Below, piece by piece: positions 6,689 through 12,437 of a stretch of 56,478 nucleotides of DNA. The notes beneath the pieces were generated by a model, which saw only the letters and a program-made list of their open reading frames with translations, was not told the DNA's origin and searched no databases. Position numbers and translations under genes: made by a program. Positions within the stretch are counted from its first letter, which is position 1; each line of letters starts with the position of its first letter. This DNA comes from a virus. The stretch is taken from positions 1 to 56,478 of IMG/VR virus record IMGVR_UViG_3300037487_000664; one strand, given 5' to 3'.

Positions 6689-6901
6689 TTACGGTGCGAT
6701 TTCAATGATCGAGACGACAAACATTGCGGCGAAGGCCAGAACGAACAGGGCGAGGCAGGCACCGCACAGGCCCACCGCTATCGCAACAGCCACGTTCTCG
6801 TAGCCGCTGCCGAACCCGCTGCGGTACTCCTTGATCGCGATGGCAATCCACAGGACGCCAAACAGAATGACAAGATACGACGTGGCGTCTTCGGGGGTCA
6901 T
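6689..6901 (-). CDS. Small two-span membrane protein (70 aa)
   Basis: The frame opens at 6961, but AGGAGACCTGAC is placed for the ATG at 6901 (MTPEDATSYLVILFGVLWIA). Hydrophobic segments at about residues 8-24 and 36-67 (VAVAIAVGLCGACLALFVLA) with a charged loop (KEYRSGFGSGYEN). Size and topology resemble a holin, but the early location and the separate lysis cassette at 33010-34337 make that unlikely. Transcribed from the operator-bearing promoter at 6952-6980. Confidence 0.75.
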   Translation of the reverse strand: MTPEDATSYLVILFGVLWIAIAIKEYRSGFGSGYENVAVAIAVGLCGACLALFVLAFAAMFVVSIIEIAP

Positions 6902-6951
6902 AGTCAGGTCTCCTAGGTGGCGGCGGGGGCGGTGCGCCCCGGCCTGTTGAT

Positions 6952-6980
6952 CTTCTAGCACTGCACCATTATGGGTGCAA
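6952..6980 (-). promoter_or_regulatory. Promoter with CACC-N6-GGTG operator, upstream of membrane protein gene
   Basis: On the minus strand TTGCAC (6980-6975), 17 bases, TAGAAG (6957-6952). The palindrome CACC-ATTATG-GGTG occupies 6964-6977, between the -35 and -10 boxes. The promoter at 50173-50201 has the same design and much of the same sequence (TTGCACC-N6-GGTGC-N-GTGCTA). Confidence 0.6.
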
Positions 6981-6985
6981 GGGGT

Positions 6986-7117
6986 TTATTTGCGGGGGCG
7001 ACAGGCGACGCAGTCGTACCAGCCGCGCGCATCTCTGGAGGCGGTTGACCCTTGTGGGAGCCAGCAGCCGCACCGACAGCGGATCAATGTCGGCGTGTGA
7101 AGGAGGGGCCGCTCCAT
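6986..7117 (-). CDS. 43-aa zinc-ribbon protein
   Basis: A longer open frame reaches 7306, but upstream residues are arginine-rich shadow sequence. The likely start is the ATG at 7117, which overlaps the stop of the previous small gene (TGATG). The protein MERPLLHTPTLIRCRCGCWL then continues to DCVAC near the C-terminus, giving a CxCxC...CxxC zinc-ribbon-like set of cysteines. Function unknown. Confidence 0.6.
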   Translation of the reverse strand: MERPLLHTPTLIRCRCGCWLPQGSTASRDARGWYDCVACRPRK

Positions 7118-7248
7118 CACGCGCCCTCGCTGCAGTGGTCGTCGGCCTCTTGGGCCTCGCCCTCGGCGCGGTCGGCGTCGGCCTCGACGTCGCCGTAAAA
7201 GTCGTCGGCGCAGGCATAGTTGGCCGGGTTGCGGTAACGGTAGGACAT
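7117..7248 (-). CDS. 43-aa acidic protein, unknown function
   Basis: Begins MSYRYRNPANYACADDFYGD and continues as a strongly acidic tail (EADADRAEGEAQEADD). GGAGCACC precedes the ATG. The stop overlaps the start of the zinc-ribbon gene by one base. An acidic tail in a small early protein may indicate DNA mimicry or a protein partner; neither can be shown here. Confidence 0.6.
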   Translation of the reverse strand: MSYRYRNPANYACADDFYGDVEADADRAEGEAQEADDHCSEGA

Positions 7249-7270
7249 GGTCGGTGCTCCTGTGAGGGGT

Positions 7271-7293
7271 GGCCGGGGCACGAGGCCCCGGCC
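7271..7293 (-). terminator. GC-rich intercistronic hairpin
   Basis: GGCCGGGGC and GCCCCGGCC (9-bp perfect stem, 5-base loop) lie between the stop of the 102-aa gene and the ribosome site of the next. There is no T run, so it may be an attenuator or an RNA-stability element rather than a full terminator. Confidence 0.45.
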
Positions 7294-7302
7294 CGGTGAG
7301 GG

Positions 7303-7611
7303 TCACGCCTTGCGGGCGCTGACCTTGACGGTGACGTAGGCCACGGTGGCCTTCTGGTGGCGGTTAAACCAGCGCCCGTCGACGCCCAGCTCGACCAGCT
7401 TGGCCTCCATGGCCTTGGGGTCGGGTGCCGAGCGGGCGGCGACCTCGGAGACGCTGGCGCGGTAGGCCGCGCCGTCATAGGCCCCGGCGCCCATCGCCTT
7501 GACCTCGTCGATCAGGAAAGCCTCGACGGCCTTGAGGTCGGCGATCTGCGCCTTGATGTCGCCCAGACGGTCGACGGGCGAGATGTTCGAGATGGTGGCG
7601 GCTATTGTCAT
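7303..7611 (-). CDS. Phage protein of unknown function (102 aa)
   Basis: Begins MTIAATISNISPVDRLGDIK. An N-terminal helical hairpin (IKAQIADLKAVEAFLIDEVK) is followed by a compact domain with ASVSEVAARSAPDP and a C-terminal strand (ATVAYVTVKVSARKA). This layout, ending in a V-x-V strand, is often seen in phage proteins of unknown function. Ribosome site GGAGACCTGAAC. First gene after the operator-bearing promoter at 7631-7683. Confidence 0.8.
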   Translation of the reverse strand: MTIAATISNISPVDRLGDIKAQIADLKAVEAFLIDEVKAMGAGAYDGAAYRASVSEVAARSAPDPKAMEAKLVELGVDGRWFNRHQKATVAYVTVKVSARKA

Positions 7612-7630
7612 GTTCAGGTCTCCAGTTTGC

Positions 7631-7683
7631 TGGGCCGTCCGGCCCCGATGTCTTCACCCTACAGGGTGCAGCATGGGGGTCAA
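7631..7683 (-). promoter_or_regulatory. Promoter cassette 1: TTGACC-16-TAGGGT, operator and leader hairpin
   Basis: On the minus strand TTGACC (7683-7678), 16 bases, TAGGGT (7661-7656). The palindrome CACC-CTACAG-GGTG (7655-7668) covers the -10 box. Just downstream the leader can form the hairpin GGGCC-GGAC-GGCCC (7632-7645). Same layout as the cassettes at 9288-9339 and 9822-9875. Confidence 0.7.
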
Positions 7684-7711
7684 CAACTATTTTGCTGCCC
7701 CCTGTATTATT

Positions 7712-7945
7712 TTACAGGTCGGTGGGCGGCAGGCGCTGGCGCAGGCGGATGGCGGGCGCGCACCAGTCGGCAAGCTGCCGCTCGACCTCAACCAGCTCGC
7801 TCATTTGAGCCGTCAGATCGTCCTCATACTCTCCCGCCTCCTCTGGCGCGGCGAGGCGGTCGATGGCGCGGGCGATGTGGCCCATGGCCTCCTCGACGTG
7901 CTCCAGCGCGGCGCGCATGTCGGAGCGGGTCAGGATCGTGGTCAT
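7712..7945 (-). CDS. Small helical protein, unknown function (77 aa)
   Basis: Begins MTTILTRSDMRAALEHVEEA. Almost entirely helical, with heptad-like spacing of L/I residues and an acidic middle (APEEAGEYEDDL), so probably a coiled coil or helical bundle. ATGA overlap with the upstream gene at 7942-7945. No family recognised. Confidence 0.7.
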   Translation of the reverse strand: MTTILTRSDMRAALEHVEEAMGHIARAIDRLAAPEEAGEYEDDLTAQMSELVEVERQLADWCAPAIRLRQRLPPTDL

Positions 7946-8154
7946 TGGGTCACCTCGTTAATTTCGAAGGCGTACAGCTCGTCGGCGGTCAGGGGCCGAT
8001 CTGTGCTGTAGACGCCGTAGCGGCGGGTGCTGATCGGCAGGTCGCTGTTGTTCGGCCTGAAGGCCGTCAAGGCGGGCTGCTCGACCCAAGCCCAGCCGAC
8101 CTTGGGGATGGTCCCGAGGCCCACCGGGCGCAGGCGGTTGTAGTAGCGGCTCAT
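7942..8154 (-). CDS. Small protein, unknown function (70 aa)
   Basis: Begins MSRYYNRLRPVGLGTIPKVG; aromatic- and proline-rich with little helix until the end (LTADELYAFEINEV). Its start overlaps the stop of the previous gene (TGATG) and its stop overlaps the next start (ATGA), so three genes, 8336 to 7712, are coupled. Confidence 0.7.
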   Translation of the reverse strand: MSRYYNRLRPVGLGTIPKVGWAWVEQPALTAFRPNNSDLPISTRRYGVYSTDRPLTADELYAFEINEVTQ

Positions 8155-8336
8155 CAGAGCGCCGCCATAGCGTCGTCGGCCATGATCAGGGCGCGCTCTT
8201 GCGCCGCCGCGATCTGGACGGCGTTGAGGCCGAGGGCGAAGTGGTCCGCCAAGAGGCTGGCGCTGTGGGCCTTCGCGTCGTCCGGCGCGGTCAGCGCGAG
8301 GAACAGGGCGTTGGTGAGGGCGTAGACGGGGGTCAT
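8154..8336 (-). CDS. Small helical protein, unknown function (60 aa)
   Basis: Begins MTPVYALTNALFLALTAPDD. The N-terminal 16 residues are hydrophobic, but the rest is an alanine-rich soluble helix (LNAVQIAAAQERALIMADDA), so it is probably a small helical protein rather than a membrane protein. GGAGACCACT precedes the ATG. First of three coupled genes. Confidence 0.65.
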   Translation of the reverse strand: MTPVYALTNALFLALTAPDDAKAHSASLLADHFALGLNAVQIAAAQERALIMADDAMAAL

Positions 8337-8358
8337 AGTGGTCTCCTGTGGGTGGTGG

Positions 8359-8382
8359 GCCGGGGGCGGGATTGCCCCCGGC
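8359..8382 (-). terminator. GC-rich intercistronic hairpin after ardC-like gene
   Basis: GCCGGGGGC and GCCCCCGGC, 9-bp perfect stem with a 6-base loop, in the gap between the ArdC-like gene and the following gene. No T run. The arms are identical to those of the hairpin at 10156-10176. Confidence 0.45.
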
Positions 8383-8392
8383 TCGTTGGTAG

Positions 8393-9259
8393 TTAGGCGG
8401 CCAGAGCCGCCTCCTCGACCTGCGAGGCGAGGATCAGGTCCGCCGCCTTCTGGGCCTTACCGGCGGCGGTGATGAGCGCCTTGGGGTCGGAGCGCAGGAC
8501 TTTGGCCCAGCCCTGCAGGTACGCGGCGTGGTCGTCGCGGGCGGGGTTGTCGAAGCCCAGAGCGCCGCAGACAAAGGCGGCGGTCAGCTCGGCGACCAGT
8601 TCCTCGAAGGCGTAGGCGGGGTCGCCAAAGAGCTTGCCCTTTGTGCGGTCCAGACGGCTCGCGGCACCGGTCCAGTGGGCGATCTCGTGGAAGGCCGTCG
8701 CGTAGTAGGCGTCGGACTGGTTGAACGCCTCCTTGTGGGGGAGGCAGATCACGTCGCTGCTGGGGATGTAGCAGGCGCGGTCACCGCCGTGCTTGATGAC
8801 GGCCCCCGTGGCCGCGATCAGGTCATCGGCGGCGATGTTCCGCTCGAACAGCGAGGGCTGGGCCAGAGGGTCGGCGGCCTTGTGCTCGACGCCCTCGGTC
8901 TGGTCGATGTTGAAGACGGTATAGGTCTTGGCCCAGACCAGCTTCTCGGCTTTGCCGGTGGCCTCATTCTTTTTGTCGGTGAATGACCAGAAGAACACGG
9001 CGGTGCCCTTCTCGCCCTTCTTGACGCCGCCACCGGCGGCCTTGGCCTGATTGAAGGTCAACCAGACGGGAGCGCTGTAGCCCTTGGCGTCCTGCAAGAG
9101 CGACAGCCAGAAGCTGTTCGCGCCGCGATATGTGCGGCCCGAGAGGTTGTGGGGGAGGGCCGAGGCGGCGGTCCAAGGCTTGTGCCAAGGGGCGACACCG
9201 GCCTCTATCTTGGTGGCGAGGGCGTCGGCGATCTGGGCGAAGAGTTCGTCGGTCTTCAT
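8393..9259 (-). CDS. ardC: ArdC-like antirestriction protein (zincin metallopeptidase domain)
   Basis: 288 residues from the ATG at 9259; the open frame reaches 9364, but AAGGACT is placed for 9259. Residues 1-125 match the ArdC N-terminal single-strand-DNA-binding domain (IEAGVAPWHKPW; LSGRTYRGANSFWL; KKGEKGTAVFFWSF). Residues 140-285 carry the zincin peptidase domain with HEIAHWTGAASRL (His191, Glu192, His195) and FEELVAELTAAF supplying the third ligand region. ArdC-type proteins protect incoming DNA from host restriction. Synthesis from promoter cassette 2 as an early gene fits that role. Confidence 0.88.
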   Translation of the reverse strand: MKTDELFAQIADALATKIEAGVAPWHKPWTAASALPHNLSGRTYRGANSFWLSLLQDAKGYSAPVWLTFNQAKAAGGGVKKGEKGTAVFFWSFTDKKNEATGKAEKLVWAKTYTVFNIDQTEGVEHKAADPLAQPSLFERNIAADDLIAATGAVIKHGGDRACYIPSSDVICLPHKEAFNQSDAYYATAFHEIAHWTGAASRLDRTKGKLFGDPAYAFEELVAELTAAFVCGALGFDNPARDDHAAYLQGWAKVLRSDPKALITAAGKAQKAADLILASQVEEAALAA

Positions 9260-9287
9260 GTTCTTAGTCCTTCCGGTCTGGTCTGCT

Positions 9288-9339
9288 GGGCCGTCCGGCC
9301 CCGATGTCTTCACCCTACAGGGTGTAGGGCAGGGGTCAA
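9288..9339 (-). promoter_or_regulatory. Promoter cassette 2 (ardC-like gene)
   Basis: On the minus strand TTGACC (9339-9334), 16 bases, TAGGGT (9317-9312); operator CACC-CTACAG-GGTG at 9311-9324; leader hairpin GGGGCC/GGCCC at about 9288-9302. The spacer is identical to that of cassette 3. Beyond the -35 box lies the inverted pair CAGTGCA / TGCACTG. Confidence 0.7.
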
Positions 9340-9374
9340 TGCACAAAATGCACTGCCCCTGCATTATTTTCGGG

Positions 9375-9581
9375 TCAGTCCTCTTCGGGCTCGTCCTCGG
9401 CCAGTTCGCCCCTCTCGGCCAGCTCGGCCAGATCGGCGGCGTGCAGGGCGGCGGTGCGGGCGTTGCGCTCGGCCTCGGTGGCCCGGCGCGCCACGCGCTG
9501 GGCGCGGTAGGCGGCGTCGGCCTCTTCGCGCTCTGCCTCTTCGCGGAGGCGCTGGGCCTCTGCCTCGAATAGCTCGTCCAT
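9375..9581 (-). CDS. Highly charged helical protein (68 aa)
   Basis: Begins MDELFEAEAQRLREEAEREE and continues as one long alternating acidic/basic helix (AYRAQRVARRATEAERNART), ending in an acidic tail (LAEDEPEED). Probably a single coiled-coil helix. No family recognised. Ribosome site GGAGACCGCT. Confidence 0.65.
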   Translation of the reverse strand: MDELFEAEAQRLREEAEREEADAAYRAQRVARRATEAERNARTAALHAADLAELAERGELAEDEPEED

Positions 9582-9605
9582 AGCGGTCTCCTGTACGTGA
9601 GGGGG

Positions 9606-9794
9606 TTAGGCGGCTTTCGCCAGCAAGCCGTCGTAAACGTCGCTCATCATTGTGTGCCACGCCTGCATTTTGGCGATCAGCGCGAAGTGGTCAGCCTGCG
9701 GCAAGCGGCGCGCTGTGATGCTCTCGCCCCATGCGCGGGCTTCGGCGTTGATGCGGCTGATGTCCTGCTTGTACGCTGCGAGGCTGTAGGTCAT
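9606..9794 (-). CDS. Small protein, unknown function (62 aa)
   Basis: Begins MTYSLAAYKQDISRINAEAR; helical, neutral, with a tryptophan-containing middle (RAWGESITARRL) and WHTMMSDVYDGLLAKAA at the end. No family recognised. The gene has its own promoter cassette (9822-9875) with leader hairpin and an AAGGACT ribosome site. Confidence 0.65.
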   Translation of the reverse strand: MTYSLAAYKQDISRINAEARAWGESITARRLPQADHFALIAKMQAWHTMMSDVYDGLLAKAA

Positions 9795-9821
9795 GTGGTC
9801 TAGTCCTTCCGGTCTGGGTGG

Positions 9822-9875
9822 CGGGGCCGTCCGGCCCCGATGTCTTCACCCTACAGGGTGTAGGGCAGGGGTCAA
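9822..9875 (-). promoter_or_regulatory. Promoter cassette 3 (62-aa gene)
   Basis: On the minus strand TTGACC (9875-9870), 16 bases, TAGGGT (9853-9848); operator CACC-CTACAG-GGTG at 9847-9860; leader hairpin CGGGGCCG-GA-CGGCCCCG at 9822-9839 (8-bp arms). Confidence 0.7.
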
Positions 9876-9902
9876 GCACAAAATGCATTGACCCCTGCAT
9901 TA

Positions 9903-10133
9903 TTAATTAGCCATCGGGCGGTACAGCCGCCCGACCTGCGCCAGATCGAACAGGCGCGAGGAGGCGTTGTCCCAAGAGGTCTGGTTGGCGCAGCCCGGGA
10001 CGCACTCGGCGGCGTTGTCGCTGGCGATCAGGGCGAGGGCCTCGATCACCTCGGCAAAGGAGGCGTGGGGGTTGGCCCCCATCGCGCGGCGCAGGTCGTC
10101 AGACAGGCGCTGGAGGGCTACGGCTTCGATCAT
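9903..10133 (-). CDS. Small protein, unknown function (76 aa)
   Basis: Begins MIEAVALQRLSDDLRRAMGA. Predicted helical, with two cysteines (ECVPGCANQ). No family recognised. Ribosome site AGGAGACCTGAC, an exact member of the extended RBS family; a GC-rich hairpin separates it from the upstream gene. Confidence 0.65.
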   Translation of the reverse strand: MIEAVALQRLSDDLRRAMGANPHASFAEVIEALALIASDNAAECVPGCANQTSWDNASSRLFDLAQVGRLYRPMAN

Positions 10134-10155
10134 GTCAGGTCTCCTTGGGTGAGGG

Positions 10156-10176
10156 GCCGGGGGCGCTGCCCCCGGC
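10156..10176 (-). terminator. GC-rich intercistronic hairpin
   Basis: GCCGGGGGC-GCT-GCCCCCGGC, a perfect 9-bp stem with a 3-base loop between two early genes. The arms are identical to the hairpin at 8359-8382; no T run follows. Confidence 0.45.
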
Positions 10177-10185
10177 AGTTGGTGA

Positions 10186-10416
10186 CTAGCGGGCGGCGAC
10201 GATGGCGAGGCGGGCGGCCTGCACTCCGGCGACGTAGGCGGCGTCGATGGCCGCCTTCTCGGCGGCGTAGGACGCCTCGACGGCGGCGAGCAGCACGTCG
10301 TGGCGGCGAGAGGCGGCAGTGCGGGCGAGGTCGTTGGCCTGCGCCAGCATTAGCTCTTGGGCGACCAGCTCGACCTGCTCGGCTTGGGTGAGGGTGCTGA
10401 TGTAAGAGGTGGTCAT
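10186..10416 (-). CDS. Alanine-rich helical protein, unknown function (76 aa)
   Basis: Begins MTTSYISTLTQAEQVELVAQ and is almost wholly helical and alanine-rich (VEASYAAEKAAIDAAYVAGV). First gene of the leftward early arm, served by promoter cassette 4 at 10440-10495. No family recognised. As the promoter-proximal early gene it may act in host takeover; that is inference from position. Confidence 0.65.
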   Translation of the reverse strand: MTTSYISTLTQAEQVELVAQELMLAQANDLARTAASRRHDVLLAAVEASYAAEKAAIDAAYVAGVQAARLAIVAAR

Positions 10417-10439
10417 GTCAGTCTCTCCGGTCTGTGTGG

Positions 10440-10495
10440 CGGGGCCGTCCGGCCCCGATGTCCATAGCTATAGAGGCGGGTTTTAAGGACGTCAA
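10440..10495 (-). promoter_or_regulatory. Promoter cassette 4 (leftward early promoter), no CACC operator
   Basis: On the minus strand TTGACG (10495-10490), 17 bases, TATAGC (10472-10467), followed by the leader hairpin CGGGGCCG-GA-CGGCCCCG (10440-10457). The CACC-N6-GGTG palindrome is missing, and a different dyad (CTATAGCTATGG) covers the -10. The best -10 of the set, so possibly the first, unrepressed early promoter. Confidence 0.65.
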
Positions 10496-10506
10496 CAGCC
10501 TTTATG

Positions 10507-10728
10507 CAAAAAAATGCAAAGGTATCCAAGGGGTGGATACCAACGGCTGGGCCACCAAAAGGATGGTTGCTTTGGTTCTGGTCTTTGGTTATGACGGCAG
10601 GGCGGTGGATACCATAGACCACCAAACCAACGACCCCCGTACCACTTTAGTGGTGGGGGGTTGGTTTTGGTTATGGTATCCTACAGCCGTTTGGTTTTTG
10701 GTTATGGTTTTTTGGGAAGGACACCCTC
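10507..10728. other. Divergent intergenic region: long hairpin and iterated motifs (candidate origin or switch)
   Basis: Between the leftward and rightward arms there is no gene. The sequence has four copies of GGATACC/GGTATCC (10521, 10535, 10607, 10675), in inverted pairs, and three direct copies of TTTGGTTATG (about 10584, 10665 and 10699). From 10607 to 10681 the strand can fold on itself: GGATACCATA pairs with TATGGTATCC, ACCAAACCAA with TTGGTTTTGGT, CCCCC with GGGGG and ACCACT with AGTGGT around a 2-base loop. Iterons plus a hairpin at a divergent junction suggest a replication origin or a transcription switch. Confidence 0.6.
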
Positions 10729-11301
10729 GTGCCTAGAGTTACGGACAATCCGGGTGCAGCTTGGAACGAGCAGCGACAGAAGTGGTTTGCGAGGATCACC
10801 GTGGAGGGGGTCAGGAAGCACCTCGGATACTTTGACAGCGCGGAAGCCGCGAGCGAGGCGTACATTGAGGCGAGGGGCGAGAAGGCTCGGACGCGGGTCG
10901 CCCTGCCCCCGGCGCGAGTTCCGGTGGTCCGGTCCCGCAGCTCTGGCCCGATCCCGCCCGAGATGATGGCGGCTCTGTTCTCACCGTCGTTCCTGTCGTG
11001 CTGGGTCGACGACTACGGACAGGACGAGGCCTTCCGGGAGGTGGCGGAGATCGTGGCCGAGGTCAGCCGCTCCGAGGGGGTGTCGTCGTGGGTCGCCTCG
11101 GAGGTCGTCGCTGCGGACCCGTTTGACATGATGACGTTGGAGCTCCTGCCGGTCGAGACCTTCCGGGAGCGGGTCCGGCTGCTGCGTCGGCTGGGGCTGG
11201 AGGACCGGCTGGACGAGGTCATGGCCCGAGTGTTCAAGCTGAACGACAACACGACGTTTGAGATGGCGGCGGCGGAGGTGGCCTTCGGCGATCTGGTATG
11301 A
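10729..11301 (+). CDS. AP2-like DNA-binding domain protein (190 aa)
   Basis: Residues 8-45 match the AP2/ERF-like three-stranded DNA-binding fold found in phage homing and regulatory proteins: AAWNEQRQKWFARITV, VRKHLGYFDSAEAASEAY, IEARGEKA. The rest (residues 60-190) is a helical domain with no recognised family (FREVAEIVAEVSRSEGVSSW; RVRLLRRLGLEDRL). No HNH nuclease motif is present, so it is more likely a DNA-binding regulator than a nuclease. GTG start with GGAAGGA 7 bases upstream. It is the first gene of the rightward arm and adjoins the iterated motifs at 10507-10728, which it might bind. Confidence 0.7.
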   Translation: MPRVTDNPGAAWNEQRQKWFARITVEGVRKHLGYFDSAEAASEAYIEARGEKARTRVALPPARVPVVRSRSSGPIPPEMMAALFSPSFLSCWVDDYGQDEAFREVAEIVAEVSRSEGVSSWVASEVVAADPFDMMTLELLPVETFRERVRLLRRLGLEDRLDEVMARVFKLNDNTTFEMAAAEVAFGDLV

Positions 11302-11326
11302 TGTGCAAAAAATTACAAGATAGGGA

Positions 11327-11382
11327 TTGACCCTCGGAACGGCGGTCTCTAAGGGTACGGACATCGGGGCCGGACGGCCCCG
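11327..11382 (+). promoter_or_regulatory. Promoter cassette 5 (rightward), with leader hairpin
   Basis: TTGACC (11327-11332), 17 bases, TAAGGG (11350-11355), then the leader hairpin CGGGGCCG-GA-CGGCCCCG (11365-11382) and the ribosome site CCGGAAGGACT. It is the same leader as cassette 4 in the opposite orientation, without the CACC-N6-GGTG palindrome. Confidence 0.65.
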
Positions 11383-11408
11383 CCACACAGACCGGAAGGA
11401 CTGCCGCC

Positions 11409-11711
11409 ATGACCACCGACTGGGACGACCTCACAGAAGACCAAAAGGACGCGATCAACGAGGCGGCCTACGCTAACTGCGCCGACCGTCTGCGCCGCGC
11501 CGATGCCGCGTTCCCCGGCTGCGAGCTTGAGGACATCCGCCGCTACTGCGCGGAGATCATCGCCGCCGACATCGCCGAGAACAACCGCATCATTCGCCGC
11601 GCCGCCCGTTCGCGCGCCACCAAGAGCGACACGGCGTGGGCCGCGTCGGCCAAGGTGCGCAACGCGGACTTGGACTACGAAGCTCACTTCATCTGGGAAG
11701 CGGAGTTCTAG
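11409..11711 (+). CDS. Small protein, unknown function (100 aa)
   Basis: Begins MTTDWDDLTEDQKDAINEAA; acidic helical N-terminus and a basic stretch (RIIRRAARSRATKSDT), ending in YEAHFIWEAEF. No family recognised. It is isolated between promoter cassette 5 and a hairpin terminator, so it probably forms a single-gene transcript, transcribed early in spite of its orientation. Confidence 0.7.
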   Translation: MTTDWDDLTEDQKDAINEAAYANCADRLRRADAAFPGCELEDIRRYCAEIIAADIAENNRIIRRAARSRATKSDTAWAASAKVRNADLDYEAHFIWEAEF

Positions 11712-11735
11712 CCCCAGACCACGATGCCCCACAGA

Positions 11736-11760
11736 GCCCCTAGGCTGCCCGCCTAGGGGC
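11736..11760 (+). terminator. Hairpin terminator-like element
   Basis: GCCCCTAGG (11736-11744) and CCTAGGGGC (11752-11760) form a perfect 9-bp stem with a 7-base loop, followed by CTCTTGGCGTTTGG, which is only moderately T-rich. It ends the single-gene unit at 11409-11711. Confidence 0.55.
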
Positions 11761-11763
11761 CTC

Positions 11764-11793
11764 TTGGCGTTTGGCGTACCTCTGAGGTATCCT
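11764..11793 (+). promoter_or_regulatory. Possible promoter of the terminase small subunit gene
   Basis: TTGGCG (11764-11769), 18 bases, TATCCT (11788-11793). The perfect dyad TACCTC-T-GAGGTA overlaps the -10 box, and GGTATCC (11786-11792) repeats the motif that occurs four times in the 10507-10728 region. Box quality is modest. Confidence 0.3.
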
Positions 11794-11846
11794 GCCCTCC
11801 AGTGAGGCGTGCGGCGGATCGCGCGCGGTTGGCGGGAGCACGGGGC

Positions 11847-12371
11847 ATGGACATGGCGCAGGGTGAGCTGGAGCCGGAGGCCAAGCGTGGGCTTGGCGGG
11901 CGGCCCAGCACGTACAACCCCGAGATGGCGGAGCTGATCTGCGAGCTGGTGGCGGTGTCCGATGTCGGCCTGCACCACGTGCTGGCGGCGCGCGACGACC
12001 TCCCGGCGGAGAGCACGATCTACAAATGGCTGCGCCGCGAGCCGTCGTTCGCGGAGCAATATGCTCACGCGCGAGAACGCCAAGGCTTGAGGCAGGGCGA
12101 CAAGGCCGTCGAGGAGGCGCTGCTGGCCACCGACCCGGCGCTGGGCCGCCTGAAGTACGACGCGCGCCGGTGGCAGGCCAGCAAGCTGGCGGCCAAGGTC
12201 TACGGCGACACGGCCTCCATGCGCCTGCTTAATGCCACAGGCGACGGTGACGCACGCATCGAGGTGGTGACCCTTGCGGGCGAGCTGGCCGACCTGATCA
12301 ACATCACGCCCCGCGACGTGCTGGAAGTACTGCCCTCGCCCACGCAGGGGCCGAGCGGCACCGAGGGGTAG
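11847..12371 (+). CDS. terS: Terminase small subunit
   Basis: About 174 residues. The core LGGRPSTYNPEMAELICELV, then AESTIYKWLRREPSFAEQYA and HARERQG matches Sf6-type small terminases: an N-terminal helix-turn-helix DNA-recognition domain followed by helices that build the ring. The C-terminal part (TLAGELADLINITPRDVLEV) would contact the large subunit. The frame extends to a GTG at 11802, but GGGAG is 9 bases before the ATG at 11847. The function is to recognise the packaging site; the phased repeats just downstream (12438-12534) are the obvious candidate site. Confidence 0.85.
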   Translation: MDMAQGELEPEAKRGLGGRPSTYNPEMAELICELVAVSDVGLHHVLAARDDLPAESTIYKWLRREPSFAEQYAHARERQGLRQGDKAVEEALLATDPALGRLKYDARRWQASKLAAKVYGDTASMRLLNATGDGDARIEVVTLAGELADLINITPRDVLEVLPSPTQGPSGTEG

Positions 12372-12377
12372 GCCTTT

Positions 12378-12427
12378 GCCCCGCGCCTTGGCAACGCCAA
12401 GCAGCGCCTAGCTGCGCGCATCGGGGC
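12378..12427 (+). other. Three-way-junction-like structured element after terS
   Basis: Outer arms GCCCCG (12378-12383) and CGGGGC (12422-12427) enclose two complete hairpins: CTTGGC-AAC-GCCAAG (12387-12401) and GCAGC-GCCTA-GCTGC (12401-12415). The two inner hairpins abut. This could be a structured RNA in the terminase transcript or a DNA feature of the packaging site. No gene is present. Confidence 0.5.
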
Positions 12428-12437
12428 CTTGCCTTGC

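Noticed and set aside
6689-6901. Holin call for the small two-span membrane protein
   Set aside because: It lies in the early arm far from the endolysin; a lysis cassette with better candidates is at 33010-34337.
6969-7478. A 169-codon minus-strand frame rich in P/R/T
   Set aside because: Shadow of the better-supported genes at 6986-7117, 7117-7248 and 7303-7611, which have ribosome sites or coupled starts.
10434-10736. A 100-codon open frame through the divergent region
   Set aside because: Its protein is tryptophan/valine-rich with no ribosome site, and the DNA is explained by the hairpin and iterated motifs.
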